Origin: Shinisaurus crocodilurus
Lineage: Eukaryota > Chordata > Lepidosauria > Squamata > Shinisauridae
Reading direction: 5' to 3'
Length of the DNA stretch: 64,000 bases
Assembly: GCA_021292165.1 (NCBI GenBank)
Contig: CM037876.1
Span: forward strand, 43,448,575-43,512,574
Below the pieces are notes generated by a model. That model did not search any database. It was not told the origin of the DNA and saw only the letters and a program-made list of their open reading frames with translations. Each line of letters starts with the position of its first letter. Position 1 is the stretch's first letter. Below are positions 23,717-35,913 of this stretch, piece after piece. The position numbers and the translations under genes were made by a program.

Positions 23717-26164
23717 CTTGTGAATATATGCTTACTGGGTGCACCCAAACCAGCAGTTTGCTACAGATAATTGTATGAAGAGGCAGCACGATCCACACAC
23801 TATTCCAAGATTTGTCCTTCACTTCCTGTCACTTTTTGCATTCAAATATTTGGGCATTCTTTTTTTGTGAATGTTAGGATAACTTGGGATTTCCTGGTGT
23901 CTGGTAGCTGTTCAGATTTATTTAGCAACCAGGTTAATCTATCTTATTTGTAACTGCGACTTTTTGTAATATGTGTGATGTTTTGTTTGTTTGCACATTT
24001 ATAATAAAATTATTATTTTTTTAAACCTGGATATTTGGGCCTCGTTACCAAAGTACAAGCTTTTGTGAAATTAATCTGGAAAAGAGGTTTCCTATGGTCC
24101 CCATTCCCGGCCCTTGTTCTGACCTTCCTGGTTTTTATGGTTCTTTTTTTAAAAAATTATGGCCAATTTTTTTTTTCATTGTATGGCCAATCAAACCTAT
24201 GCGCCCATTTATTTATAGACACCTTGCTGGTTTCAGCTGCAAATTTCATTGGCAGGAGTTGGCTCTGGCCATGTCTCCCCCAAACCACTTTTCTCCTGCC
24301 CCCCATCATCCCCGAGCATAATGCTTCAAAAACCTTTATATCCTGTATAACCAAAAACTGCAGCCGCATGGAAAAATGAACATGTGTACCATGGGCAACA
24401 ACAGACCTGTTGTACTATTTCAAGTCTGCCCTGGTCTGAAAAGTTATCATCTATATATACAATTTAACAACAAATTACATTATGGGGGGGGCTGCTTTTT
24501 AAACATGTACAAAGGTGTGTGCTCTTAGGACTACTTCCTACGGGATACAGATACTCAAGAATAAAATACATGTATAACGTATCTGTTATGAAGGCACATG
24601 ACTGCATAAATTCTGTTTCTCTTTATAAGGCATACGAGCAGCAAGCAGACAAGGATCAAGCCGCTGCCTACTGTTGCCTTAATGAGAAAATCCCTGATGT
24701 ATCCTTTATAGCTGATGCAACATATCCTAGTTTCTTCGGATGACATCCAAACACACACACAGACACACACACCAGGCAGCTGCAAGCGCTGCTATAGAGA
24801 CAGCTTTGTTAGGAAAGGTACCGTAAGTCAGTCAGGTCAAGGAAACTCCTCTAATTACAGAGAAAGCAGGTGAACCCTGCAGCAAGAAGGTTACTCTAGA
24901 CATTAAGAAGATGGTATTGCAATATAACACTACAGCTATTGAACAGACCACACAGTGCCATGCTATATTAAGGTACCATCCCTCTTGTTCCACTTTCTAC
25001 CGTGGAAGAAGACCAAGGCTATACAAAGTGCCAGCAGCTTTTACGATAGATCTATTACTATCCTGGGCATCTTCTGTAAAACTAGAGAATTATATTACTT
25101 TGAATGTTGTCAACTCTGGTTTGTCCATTTCCCATACCTTTTTACGCTTTTTTTACGCTTTTTTGACATGCTGCTTTGAATGTTACAACAGAGCTGGACA
25201 ATATACAATTTGGGAGACACATGAACAGCCTCCCAATTGTATTTTTCATGAGCAAAAGTGCAGTGGGGTGGGAAGAACTGAGCAAGGGAAGAGAAGCATA
25301 CAGTGCAACCCTGAATGTAACATGTCTATTCAGAAGTAAATCCCATTTAGTTTAATAGGACTTACTCCTCAGGTAAGTAGGTATAAGTTTGCAGCTTTAA
25401 CCTTCCCCTGCCCCTGTCTTTTTTCCTCTTAGAAATCATCTTGCTTTCCTACCTGCATGAGGAAAAAATGAGGGGTCCTGTATTTTTTACCCTGCATGAA
25501 GAAAAGGTGATCTTGAAAGCGAAAAAATTGCAGGAAGGAACCAGTCTTCCAATTTTATTTCATTTTTAAATTGAAAAGTGGCCTTTGGGGGGGGGGGGAG
25601 AGATGCTTAACCCCTTTCAAATACCTCTCCCTGGAAGACAATCTTACTCGATCACGAGTGATCGCCTACTACTACTACCTCTCCCCCACACCTAGCCACT
25701 CATAACTGCATGAGAAGTCTGGTAAAATAAAAGTATCTTGACTGCCCACCCAAAACATCAAATACTAAATACAAACTTGCAAAATACAAAGCAGCAATGA
25801 TAGCAATAGCATACAATACAATCACACAGCAGCAGCAACATATAACAAAAGAGCACAGTAATAAAGCAATAGCACTATGGATAGGTATCAGTGAAGTCAA
25901 CCAAAAAACTTTCCCATTTAACTGAATAGGAGAATTGCTTCTTAGTAAACATGCTGCAAGTCTCATAGTAACTGAATCAGGCTGCAAGCACCAGAATAAC
26001 TGCAGATAAAACTAGCAATCGAGAACTCTGTTTATTTATTTGATTTATATCCTGCTCCATCCCATTAAGTAGTATATTCTTGAAAATACTATTGAGAGTT
26101 CTCTCTTTCTCTTGCGTCAGTATCTGAAAGATCCAACTTGGACCTTCAGGGATTTCAGAAAATG
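23717..26164. other. intron 2 stretch, mostly unassigned
   Basis: I see AT-rich unique sequence, a small (CA)n near 24,750, a G run near 25,588 and a diverged repeat at 25,300-25,375 (AGTAAATCCCATTTAGTTTA). The frames at 24,035-24,379 and 24,911-25,339 have no recognisable motif. Confidence 0.4.
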
Positions 26165-27075
26165 TAAGGCTGGGGTCTCCAATGTGGTGCCCATGGGCAC
26201 CAATGTGCCCATGGACACCTCTCCTGGTTAACATAAGAAGGGCCATGCTGGATCAGACCAAGGGTCCATCTAGTCTAGCATTCTGTTCACAGTGGCCAAC
26301 CAGCTGCCTACAGGATCCCACAAGCAAGTCATGAGTGCAACAGCACCCTCCCACCCATGTTCCCTAGCAAATGGTGTACATAGGCATACTGCCTCGGATA
26401 CTGGAGGTAGCATATAGTCAATCAGGACTAGTAGCCATTGATAGCCTTCTCCTCCATTAATTTGTCCAATCCTCTTTTAAAGCCCTCCAAATTGGTAGCC
26501 ATCACTACATCTTGTGCAAGTGAATTCCATAGTTTAACTATGTGCTGTGTCAAGAAGCACTTCCTTTTATCTGTCCTGACCCTCCCACCAATCAGCTTCA
26601 TGGGATGACTTCATCTGGTTCTAGTATTATGAGGGAGAAAAATGTCTCCCTATCCACTTTCTTCACACCATGCATAATTTTGTACATCTCTAACATATCT
26701 CCCCTTATTTGCCTACCAGACTTCCTGCCCCTGATTTTTATTTTGTTTCCTAAGATTTTTTTTTTTTTAATTAACTGGGAGGCTGGCATGCTACAATGTG
26801 AAGTGCTGCCTCCACTGCCATCTCTCTTTGGGTCCAAAAGAGTGGTTTTGTGTTTTGGAGCTCAGCACCAAGCTCTGCCTTTTACTTAAGTTCTTGGGAA
26901 GGTTACTTCTTACTTGTCTTTTAGTCTCCCCAGTTTGCCTTCTGGGGAACGAGTGTTTTGTGACCAGCCCTGTCCACCACGGCAGCCATTTTATGAATGG
27001 GCAAGCCCCACCCCCAATGGCAGCCATTTTGTGAGATACCCACCATACTCTCAAAATACCAAATCTGCCCAAAAG
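26165..27075 (+). mobile_element. DNA element split by a CR1 insertion
   Basis: GGGGTCTCCAATGTGGTGCC at 26,172 and the segment from CCTGATTTTTATTTTGTTTC (26,728) onward match, in the same order, an uninterrupted reverse-strand copy at 36,160-36,465. In this copy CR1 sequence (26,228-26,735) sits between the two pieces. Confidence 0.7.
26228..26735 (-). repeat. CR1 LINE 3' fragment, nested
   Basis: Minus-strand translation shows RGDMLEMYKIMHGVKKVDRE, typical of the CR1 C-terminal region. The far end is TGATCCAGCATGGCCCTTCT. It is frame-broken. Confidence 0.8.
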
Positions 27076-27559
27076 GTTTTTGGGGGGTGGGAGAGCTAAT
27101 ATAAGGTTTCTATAATCCAAGCCAACCTTTCAAACAACTCTTTCACACTAGTTTGCTCCTTAAGCCCCCTTCAGAATTTACTCTCCATGCACTCCAAGAA
27201 TGTTCTTGCCCCACCCTCAATATCCCTGCCCCTGCTGGCTTTGCCCCCAGAACTTTGCATGTTGGGCACACGTGCATGCACTTGAGAGACAGGGCAAATT
27301 TCTGTGGAGGCCCATGCGTGGATCTTTAGATCCACTGGCGAAAGCTGATGTTTTCCCCAGTGGGCTTGGCCCCACTGACATTAATTGGCACATGCCACAC
27401 AAAATGCTTCATGAGAAACGGCAAAATCTGAGATTTACACCCAGCAGCCTAATAGCATTAGTGTACGAAAAAGCCAAAATGATAATTCAACAATGCATTC
27501 AGGATGTGGAGCTACAAAATCATAGGTAATGCCAGAGACATGGGGGCAGCACTTAGGCT

Positions 27560-28230
27560 GATTGGCAGCTCATGCGGCCAATCGGCCTAAGCACCCTGGC
27601 CCCATGAGATCGCTGGCTCAGTCAGCGATGGGGTGAGGTGGGGCTCTGCCGGCGCATCTCCTCCTGGTTGGAGAGGGGGCGTCTGGCAGAGCCTGCTGCT
27701 GCCGCTGCTTCCCCCTCCCTCGCCCAGCTGCACCCGGGGCTTGGTAAGGAAGAAGTGTGCGGCGGCGGCAGCTGCAGCTAAGCCTCACCACCAAAGAATA
27801 AGGAAACCCGGGGGGGGGGGGCGCCAAGGCAGGATGGGAGGGACCTTTCCAATGGGGCAGTCCCTGTGGCAGCCGCGCCAAGATAGGCCGGGGGACAAGC
27901 CCCATGGCGCTGCGTTTACTCTCGAGGAAACACAGCACCATGGCGATCGTTGCTGTTGCTTGGCAGGCCGCAACTCAGCTGAGTAGCAACCCCACCGAGG
28001 AAGGGCAAATAACAGCTGGCAAAAGTGCCACTGGGGCACCTTTGCCAGCTGTCATCCCCTCCCGCTGCCCTCCATGCTCCCGCCCGGTGCCCCCTGGGAT
28101 GCCAGCAGGAGGACGAGGGGAGAGGCAGAGCCTCCGGACCCCCGCTGTGCCCAGGTGCAGCCAGGGCCTGTGGCCACTTTAAACCCAGAGAGGTTCCAGA
28201 ACCTCTGTGGGTTTAAAGTGATGTACAAAC
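27560..28230. promoter_or_regulatory. GC-rich, CpG-containing block in intron 2
   Basis: The sequence turns sharply GC-rich (GCCGGCGCATC, GTGCGGCGGCGGCAG, GGCGATCG). Hairpins sit at its edges: CTTAGGCTGATTGGC and its near complement at 27,556-27,590, and ACTTTAAACCCAGAGAGGTT with its near complement at 28,176-28,220. It could be a CpG island or a GC-rich transposon. No protein motif is visible. Confidence 0.35.
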
Positions 28231-28769
28231 CCATCCGTAGGGTTGATTTCCCGATGCATGCTCACCACTCAGTGGCTGCAACTACCCTTGATGGCTTACA
28301 TTTACACAAGGCTGAACTTTCTGTCAAATGTTGCCGAAGTTCTATATTGCCTCCAATGCAACAGCTTCCAATGGGAGCAGTTCACACACAAACAGCTAAA
28401 AATCAGCAAGTACTGAGGTATCCGGTGGCTGAACATGGCAGGTCCAGAATGCTCCTGGGAGCTACATCAGCTCAAACCACTTTTTCTATCACACCTATAC
28501 AACTCTGTAGGATTGGGAAATGAGTTCAGGAGCTGTTTTACATGGTCCTCTGTTTCCATGCAATTCACGCACAGTCATTACTCATTTGTAGAGCGGGATC
28601 TAAATGTTTTTCATCAAGGTTGCAATTATGTTGGGGAAGAGACTACCCTATCTCCATAGTAGCACAAACATAGCATCTAAAAGAATGTACTTATTTGGCA
28701 TCTGGAATGGTCAGATTTGAGTCCAGTCCTACAGTAACTGCGCTCACAATCCAGCAAGACCCTCTAGGT

Positions 28770-28903
28770 CAGGGGTAGGCAACCGGGTGTAGTTTGGACT
28801 ACAACTCCCATAAGCCCCAGCCAGCATAGCCAATGATCAAGGATTATGGGAGTTGTAGGCCAAAACACTTGGAAGGCCACAAGTTGCCCACCCCTGCTCT
28901 ATC
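28770..28903. mobile_element. hairpin MITE, hAT-like
   Basis: CAGGGGTAGGCAACCGG and GTTGCCCACCCCTG are inverted ends around the usual ACTACAACTCCCAT hairpin. Confidence 0.75.
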
Positions 28904-30441
28904 TAGGTGGTAGGAAGACTGCACATGCCCACAACTGCTTTTATTGTTTTGACTCCAAGTTACAATCCAGTCATGGTATATTACAAAGCCGATGTTGGGG
29001 TCGTGGTGGTTGTGAAACAATGAAGAGAGAAAGGAAAAAAAATGTGTAGTCATATAGTGCTCTGAAGCTGTGCTGTGCGCTCTCCTCCCAAACCCAGCCT
29101 GTGTTCGAAGGGCTTTCCTTTTTGACTGAATTTACTAAGCTTTATCAATGTCAACCTACACCTGACATGGCAGTTCTAGAACTGGAATGACAATCATCTA
29201 TTTAGAAAATGCAGCCCCAGGAGGTCCCAATTTAGATTGAGTCTGTGGAGCATGAGAGGAGCGGGCCTGCTCTAATTCCTCAACTTAAAGTACCCCAGAG
29301 CCACTATTAACAGTGGAGAAAATGTACAATCTTTAGCCCATACATTTTCCCCTCTGTAACTAACAGCAACTTGGGGAGGAGACAATCTTGATTAGGGCTT
29401 TGGTAAGGGGGCAAAGGGTTTTGCATCCTCTCCTAACAGTATCTCAATTCGAGTTGTGTCATTCAAGATTTTTGTAAAGTTAAAAGACATTACGACAAGT
29501 TCCAGTCATGGAATCTGATCCTTGGTTTCCATTCTTGCCCACAGCAAGAAGGAAGTCTTGCCAAGATATTTCAAATACTCTTAAGAAATTCACTTCAAAA
29601 ATTTAGAGAAAAAACTCAAAGAGGCCATTCAGTGTTTTTGTTTTTTTTAAATGAATGTAGTGAGGAGGAAACCTGAGCACATAAGAGTAAATAATGGGAA
29701 ATGGAGGAGAAAGAAAGGAGAATTAGGAGGGTTTTTAAAATATATATATATTATTTTGGCCTTTTAACCACAAGAAATAGGCTACACCCCTCACAGCACA
29801 TATTTACTGAGTGCAGGAAATGTGGCTTAAAAAAAAATGGAAAAAGTCTGACGTGGATTTCACATGATTAGGATGAGTTCACATTTTTCCTGATTCAGCC
29901 TCTCTTAAATATTTGGTTAGAGACTCAATCCAGCATTGAGCAATAGGAGAGTCAGAGCAGAAGTGAAAGTCCCCACACTCCAGTCTGTATGCCATACTTT
30001 CCCATTCACAGCAAATCACCCCTCTTCCGCATAGAGCAGGGATTAAGAAAAACTGGGAAAAAGATAGAAGATGTCATGGCTACAGAGGACCATGACAGAG
30101 TACTCTAAGTAGGCAGGAAACTTACGTTTCCACGAGTAAGTACCGTTTTAAAACAAGGTCCATTCAAAAACGCTATTTTGCCATTGCAGGAATATTGGTT
30201 GACTATTTCTCAACCTAATCTACCTCGCAGGGTTGCTGTGTGGATAAAAGTGCACGGCAGATCCCATGCATGTGTCTCTGAGGTCTTTAAAGATAGCTCG
30301 GGGACAACGAAGTGGAATCAACGAAGAAGTGCACAGAAATAAATTTCCCGCAAAATGGCGCTAATATTAGAATGAGAGCGCTGCCTTTTCTCCCCTAAAT
30401 TTTAACATGTAAGAACGAGGATAAAGCAAACTATGACTCAC
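28904..30441. other. start of intron 2, unassigned
   Basis: I see nothing beyond AT-rich tracts and a few short homopolymers. Confidence 0.4.
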
Positions 30442-30483
30442 CTTCGCCATGGCTTCAGGGACTGATCAGGTAAGGAAGACAAG
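30442..30483 (-). CDS. ANXA5: ANXA5 exon 2 with start codon
   Basis: ATGGCGAAG (30,450-30,442) is followed by a GTGAGT donor, giving MAK before YTRGTV of exon 3. Upstream, TCCCTTGCAG gives a good acceptor at 30,484, so the exon would have about 33 bp of 5' UTR. An isolated ATG plus two codons, separated from the bulk by a long intron, is the known annexin A5 layout as I recall it. Confidence 0.88.
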
Positions 30484-30553
30484 CTGCAAGGGACGATAAC
30501 GAGTATCGGGTTGAGCTGTGGAGAGATAAAAAGAATACAGGTAGAAAAGTTAC

Positions 30554-31200
30554 CGGCGAATTCCGGGGCTTCCCAGGAGAGGGCCGAGTAAGCGCGAGAA
30601 CCCGGAGCAGCACGTTCCCGATTACGGGACACTGCCGTCGGGAACCAACGCCCCAAATCCGGGGACGTGTCCCTTTGTCCTGGCTTCACCTCAACTTGCC
30701 CCAGCAGCACAGGGAGGGGCTCCCAGGCAGAAAGGCTCTTCCTCGGCGCAACAACAATATATAGTGTATGTGTTCAGGAATTTTTATTTTAGTTTATTTT
30801 TTAGTTTGAGCATCCTACAATGGCCTCCGCTTCTCCAAAAGCTCAGCCCTTTACTGTCCTCTAGCCACACAGCTCTAGATCAACATATAAACCGCGATCT
30901 CCCGCTCTCTCTCCGGCCGCTACCATCTCCCCACACCCGGTACTCACCGGAGCTTCAGAACAAACGCAGCGGAGACACGAACACGGCTCGCTACGAGTGC
31001 AATGGCGAGGAAAACGCTCTAGTCTAGCGCCCTCGTTGCATGCCACGCCCTGGGCTCAGCTTCTCCCTCCGCCAGCGTGCTGAGACCAACCCGGGCCTTC
31101 CTGCTAGCTCTAACCACACCCCGGTGAGACTCCGTTACAGCCATTCGCGCTCTGGGAAGGGCAGGAGGGCTCTATATCCGTCTGACTTTACGGCCAGCGC
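30554..31200 (-). promoter_or_regulatory. ANXA5: ANXA5 promoter and likely non-coding exon 1
   Basis: The GC content and CpG density rise here. Read on the minus strand, a TATATA-like box at about 30,757-30,762 precedes a GC-rich segment that ends at GCCG|GTAACT (30,554), a possible donor of exon 1. The start site and donor are inferred. Confidence 0.45.
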
Positions 31201-31328
31201 GGTCCTTTGCTGCTCCAAGTAATCACTAAGTTAAGCAGAGTGGTTTGTGAGTGCTTGGATTTTTTGATGCTTTTCATAAGGGAAATACGACCACGAAAGG
31301 ACGTTCTTTCACCCTGGCTCATCATTTT

Positions 31329-31329
<1 letters not shown>

Positions 31330-31364
<35 letters not shown>

Positions 31365-31450
31365 TTTCTTTCTATCCAAGTATTATTGTAATAATTATTA
31401 TTAATAATAAAATTCTGTCGCCATTATTATCATCATCATCATCATCATCA

Positions 31451-31481
<31 letters not shown>

Positions 31482-31482
31482 C
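31330..31482. repeat. (ATC)n and (ATT)n microsatellites
   Basis: (ATC)n at 31,330-31,363. From about 31,423 to 31,482 (ATC)n passes into (ATT)n, which runs up to the 5' end of a SINE. Confidence 0.95.
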
Positions 31483-31716
31483 CAGTGTGGCATAGTGGTG
31501 AGAGTGTTGGACTGGGACTCAGGAGATCTGGGTTCTAGTCCCCGCTCAGCCATGAAACTCACTGGGTGACTTTGGGCCAGTCACTGACTCTCAGCCTAAC
31601 CTACCTCACAGGGTTGTTGTGAGGATAAAATGGAGGCGTGGAGGAGGATGATTATGTAAGCCACCTTGGGTTCCTTGCAGGAAAAAAGGTGGGGTATAAA
31701 TATAATAGATAGATAA
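31482..31716 (+). mobile_element. tRNA-derived SINE, well preserved
   Basis: A box TGGCATAGTGG and B box GGTTCTAGTCC of an RNA polymerase III promoter are in place. The tRNA-unrelated body GTGACTTTGGGCCAGTCACT follows, and the tail is GGTATAAATATAATAGATAG. Confidence 0.88.
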
Positions 31717-31771
31717 ATAAATAATATCCTGCCGTTATTATTAACCATTTCTTTCTATCCAAATATTATTA

Positions 31772-31986
31772 ATATCCTGCCTTTTTTTCCCTCTTGCAAA
31801 GAGCCCAGGGCGATTTATATAGTCCTCCTCCGCTCCATTTTTTCCTCACAACAACCCTGTGAGGTAGGTTAGGCTGAGAGTCAGTGACTGGCCCAAAGTC
31901 ACCCATGAGCTTCATGGCCAAATGGGGATGAGAACCCGGATCTCCTGAGTCCCAGTCGAACACTCTAACCACTCCACCACACAGGC
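31772..31986 (-). mobile_element. tRNA-derived SINE
   Basis: Reverse complement of the same family. It begins with the tail side (AGAGCCCAGGGCGATTTATA) and ends with the head (GGAGTGGTTAGAGTGTTCG read on minus). It faces the copy at 31,482 tail to tail. Confidence 0.88.
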
Positions 31987-32149
31987 TCTTTTAGTATGCA
32001 GAATACTTTCTCTTCCTTTCATCTCATTGCCACATCCTATGCCAGGTGCTAAAACCAAGGCTGTGATCCTAAGCATGGAGGTATGTTCAGATTTACTTGG
32101 GAGTAAGCCCCAATGACAGTGAGACACACTTCCTACTAGTAAGCATGAA

Positions 32150-33225
32150 ACTGCTGGAAGAGATTATCCTGAGATGTGGATCATATTATACCCAGCAGGC
32201 TCTATCTCTGCTTTTCATCAGTCCAGGTGAGGCAATGGGTATTCAGAGCCTGGGTGTGGTACTGGACTGGATGTGAGTTGTGAGCCAATAAACTGAGACT
32301 CAGTCCAGATAAGACAGCGGTAGTAGGTGTCTCTTCTTCCTGGTTGAGTGATATTCAACCTGTTCTGGAGGGGGTTGCACTCCCACTAAAGGATCAAGTT
32401 TGTAGTTTGGGGATGCTCTTGGATCCAGCATTATCACTGGAGGCACATGTAGCCTTGGTGGCATAGAGCACCTTTTATTAGCTTAGGCTGATAATACCAA
32501 CTAGGACCATTGCTGGACAGAGATAGCCTAGGTACAGTTATCCATGCTCTAGTAACCTCTTGTTTGGATTACCGTAATGCATTATACATGGGGCTGCCTG
32601 TGAAAATAGTCTGGAAACTTCAGCTGGTCCATTGGGCAGTGAAATTGTTGACGGGGACTGGCCAATTTGATCATTTTACTCCAGTGCTTAATGATCTGCA
32701 TTGGTGGCCAGTCCATTTCCAGGCCCAGTTCAAAGTCCTGGTCTTACACTACAAAACCTTAAATGGCTGGGGGCCAGGTTACCTGAAGGATCATCTCCTT
32801 CTATATATATACCTGCCTGGACCCTAAAATACAAGCAGGCCATCTTCCAGCTGCCCGTGCCAAATGAGGTGAGACTGGTGAGACAGCACCTTTTCAGTTG
32901 TGGCACCCAGTTGTGGCATGCTCTCCCCAGAGAGGCTCACCTGGCTCCTACACTGAGGTCTTTTCAGTGCCAGGCAAGACCTTTATTATTTTTCCAGGCT
33001 TTTTAGTCCTTCCATCTTAAAAATAGTGTTAGTGCATTTTTAGATCTTTGCACTGCTGCTGGCTTTTACTCTGGTTTTTACACTTTGGTTTTATTCTGTT
33101 TTAAACTTAACATGTTTATGTTTTACTATGTTATTGTATTTTATAGTTTTAAGTATTGTTTTGTGAACTACCCTGAGAATTTTGGCCATTGGGCAGTACA
33201 GAAATGTAATAAATAAATATTGTGG
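32150..33225 (+). pseudogene. L2-like LINE, reverse transcriptase C-terminal part and 3' end
   Basis: Broken frames encode the C-terminal half of a non-LTR reverse transcriptase. DSLGTVIHALVTSCLDYRNA and LYMGLP lie at 32,510-32,600, PVLNDLHWWPVHFQAQFKVL lies near 32,690, and a terminal LWHALPREAHLA lies near 32,920. The 3' UTR (TTTGTGAACTACCCTGAGAA) ends in AATAAATAAATA. Several frameshifts make it inactive. Confidence 0.8.
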
Positions 33226-33255
33226 GGGTTGTTGTCTTTTTGATGGTAAAATAGT

Positions 33256-33735
33256 GTAAGGACACAATCCAGTGGAGATGTCCATAAGCCTCTGAACTCA
33301 GAGGATTACGGGCATCCTATGCAGGGCGGAAGGAGTGCAGAGGCGATATTTGCCTCTGCTATTCCTGCCCTACAAGTCAGCTATATGGCCGATTTCAGCT
33401 GTCTAGCTGAGGCACTTTGGATTAAGATGGGAGGAGACTGGGGCACCACCAGGATACTGGCGGACCAGGTCTCCTCCCTTCCCCGGAGCGCCCTCTTTAC
33501 CGCTTACCTGAGGTCACTACTATTATGACCTCAGAGAAGCAGCCAGCATGGTTCTTTCTGCACTGGCTGCACAGGATGGGAGAGGGGGATCAGAGTGCAG
33601 TGCCCCAGCTGCAAGGTTAGGGCTCTTTTTCCACCTTAGATCTGGGAATCCAAAGCATCCAGTGGCAGTCTAGACACTGTCTAGAGCGCCATAGGATCGC
33701 TCTGTTAGTGTAGCTCTCATGGCCACAGTATCTGG
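33256..33735 (+). repeat. interspersed repeat, copy A
   Basis: The order ACAATCCAGTGGAGATG, a hairpin around GGCAGGA/TTCCTGCC, GACCTCAGAGAAGCAGCCAG, then TCTGGGAATCCAAA and a CTAGACACTGTCTAG block is shared with 48,432-48,895. It is non-coding and of unknown class. Confidence 0.6.
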
Positions 33736-33742
33736 CCTAGCT

Positions 33743-33768
33743 TTTGTATGTGTGTGTGTGTGTGTGTG
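33743..33768. repeat. (TG)n microsatellite
   Basis: About 12 TG units. Confidence 0.9.
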
Positions 33769-34241
33769 TCCCTGTTTTTGAATTACCCAGTCTGATTAAG
33801 CGTTCTGGATAACTTGAAAGCTTGCACTTTCTTCTGTGGCATTTGGTTGGTTGATAACAGGGCTAGGCAAATCAAAGGGTCTTTGCCTGGCACTTGAAGG
33901 TCATCAAATCTGGCACCGGGTAATCTTGCCTGGGGAGAGAGCATCCCAAAAATGAGATGGCACAAGTAAAGGTTCTTTCACCTGTCCCCAGCTTAAACTC
34001 AGGTGGTGGGAGCACCCAAAGATGGGTTTCATCTTATGTTAAATTCATAGTTTGGCCTTGCATGCTTAATTTTTCTACTTTAAAAGCAGCCACAGTAAGA
34101 AATCAGGATCTGGTCTGTGACTAGGGGAAAGGTTATTTAAAAAAATAAGCAAACTTTACTGCTGCAGCATGATCCTGACAAAAAAAATATTCCCCTACCG
34201 GCTGCTGCAATTTGAGTTGCGTGGGAAGCTGCCATTGGCAA

Positions 34242-34290
34242 TGCAGGAAAAAAGGTGGGGTATAAATATAATAAATAAATAAACAAACAC
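34242..34290 (+). repeat. SINE tail fragment
   Basis: GGAAAAAAGGTGGGGTATAA followed by (AATA)n is the 3' end of the 31,482 family, without its head. Confidence 0.6.
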
Positions 34291-34758
34291 CACAGGACCA
34301 CCTCGCTGCTGCGCATACACATAGCAAGGGCAGGTGGATGTGCTGTGTGAGTGCACATTCAGTCCGTGAAAGAGGCAGCATGTCAACATGCCCAAATGCA
34401 ACACTCACTTGGCCAACAAAAGGGAGGAGGGTCTTCACACCCTTGTTCAGTTTCAGTAATTAGGACGTCGTGTGGTGGAGAGGAGGAGGATACATACAGA
34501 AAATCTAGGGCTAGAGAGTGATCAGGGAGGTCTTTATTACAGGGTGGCCATTTATGCATCACCAAAAAAGAGGACACCGGTTTGCATAAAATGTGCATAT
34601 GTTATGCAAATTTAGAAATGTTTACTACAATTTAACTAGAAATACAATACATCTCACCATCCTGGAGAAGACCTGAGCATGCCGGCTCAGTAGTTTTCTG
34701 TCGAGGTGCTAACTGTTGATGGGCAAGGTCCGTGCTCCTGCTGCTCTCCCTTCTTATG

Positions 34759-34888
34759 GTTATTTATTTATTTATTTATTATATTTATACCCCGCCTTTT
34801 TTCCTTTAAGGAACCCAAGGCGGCTTACATAATCCTCCTCCTCCTGTCCATTTTATCCTCACAACAACCCTGCGAGGTAGGTTAGGAC
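34759..34888 (-). mobile_element. tRNA-derived SINE, 5' truncated
   Basis: (TTTA)n, then ATACCCCGCCTTTTTTCC and ACAACAACCCTGCGAGGTAG, is the reverse-strand 3' half of the same SINE. Confidence 0.8.
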
Positions 34889-34889
34889 T

Positions 34890-35913
34890 GCCCCCTGTAA
34901 AGTAAGACACATGGCTGCCCTAGTCCTTAATTTCTTAGGAACTGCCTGTACTTGTATGGGGAGAGCCTGCACACACCCTGACAAACCCCACTAGAGCTGT
35001 CAAAACCCATAGGCTGCAGTACAACACAGAACTGAATGTACTTAAGCCCATGGAAATCAAAATCTGTTTTGGATTATGGCTGTTGAGTGCAATTTTCCAC
35101 CAACACAAGGAGTCTCCAAAGTGAATTCTAAACTTAGAAGCATGACTATCATTTCTTATTTCAGTTATATATCATGAGGCTTTGATCTTGCAGTTTGATT
35201 AAATAAAAAAGGCGGGGGGGGGAGGCTTTGACACCCAGGTATTGTTTGGATTATTGTATGCCACATTGTGAATATTCATAGAAAAAGTGATACTTGAAAA
35301 TAAATACAAATACATCATGTATAGTTTTAGAGAAATTAATATGATTCACATGGAGTCACATGGATCAAATGATAACAGAAGTTGGCAATGTGTTGAAAAT
35401 TGTGAAACTGCTATTTCCAAAAACATTCCGAAGAGTTCAGGCTGACCATTTCAAAGCCAAAATCAATCTAGATATGTGCCCAACCCACACCGTAAAAAAA
35501 TAAAATAAAAACCACAGAAAAATATAATCTATAATGCTGTTCAAGATCTCCTAGCTTTGGAATCAGTCTGTGAGCATCCTGGGGAAATCTACATGCAACA
35601 GAATCCAGGCTGTCCAAGTAAAACATTCGCTAAATCCTCAAGACAAAATTGAGTCTGGATATTTATATGATTGCATGCACAGAGGAGACAGAATGAAAAT
35701 CTGGTGGAGGATAGAAAAATGAGTTAGATAGCAGTCATGAGTCAGATCCATATGGCAGAATCCCCAGAAAGTTAGCAGGAAAAAAGAAAAGAAAAGCGGG
35801 GGGGGGGGGAGAGGACTTAGTTGTAAACCTTTATGGAATTGTAACCTCAAAACTGTAACCACTGAAGAGGTGGGAAGCAAATACTACCTGAAGAACTGAC
35901 TGCAAGGATCCTT
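34890..35913. other. intergenic stretch, unassigned
   Basis: Low-complexity A and G runs (near 35,212 and 35,799). I see no gene or element I can support. Confidence 0.4.

Larger units (their letters stand above)
1379..30483 (-). other. ANXA5: ANXA5 gene, 5' part (exons 2-8)
   Basis: Annexin A5 is a cytosolic protein that binds phosphatidylserine membranes in a calcium-dependent way through four annexin repeats. Seven exons on the minus strand carry one open frame of 161 codons. They cover the short N-terminal tail, repeat 1, repeat 2 and the start of the linker to repeat 3. Coding lengths are 9, 85, 95, 114, 91, 80 and 57 bp, and all borders are GT/AG. The exons from 95 bp onward match, to my memory, the human ANXA5 exon pattern. 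Type II calcium loops GLGT (exon 3/4 junction) and GAGT (exon 6) are intact, and the downstream DTSG motif is present in exon 7. I found no frameshift or stop, so the gene looks functional. The exon for the third-repeat start (expected motif KWGTDEE) is not in bases 1-1378, so the gene continues past base 1. Introns 2 and 5 are long and full of transposons. Confidence 0.95.

Noticed and set aside
24035..24379. 114-codon frame in intron 2
   Set aside because: No motif, overlapping frames on both strands, AT-rich homopolymers.
27633..28523. Several long frames on both strands
   Set aside because: GC-rich DNA has few stops by chance. Frames overlap on both strands and show no motif.
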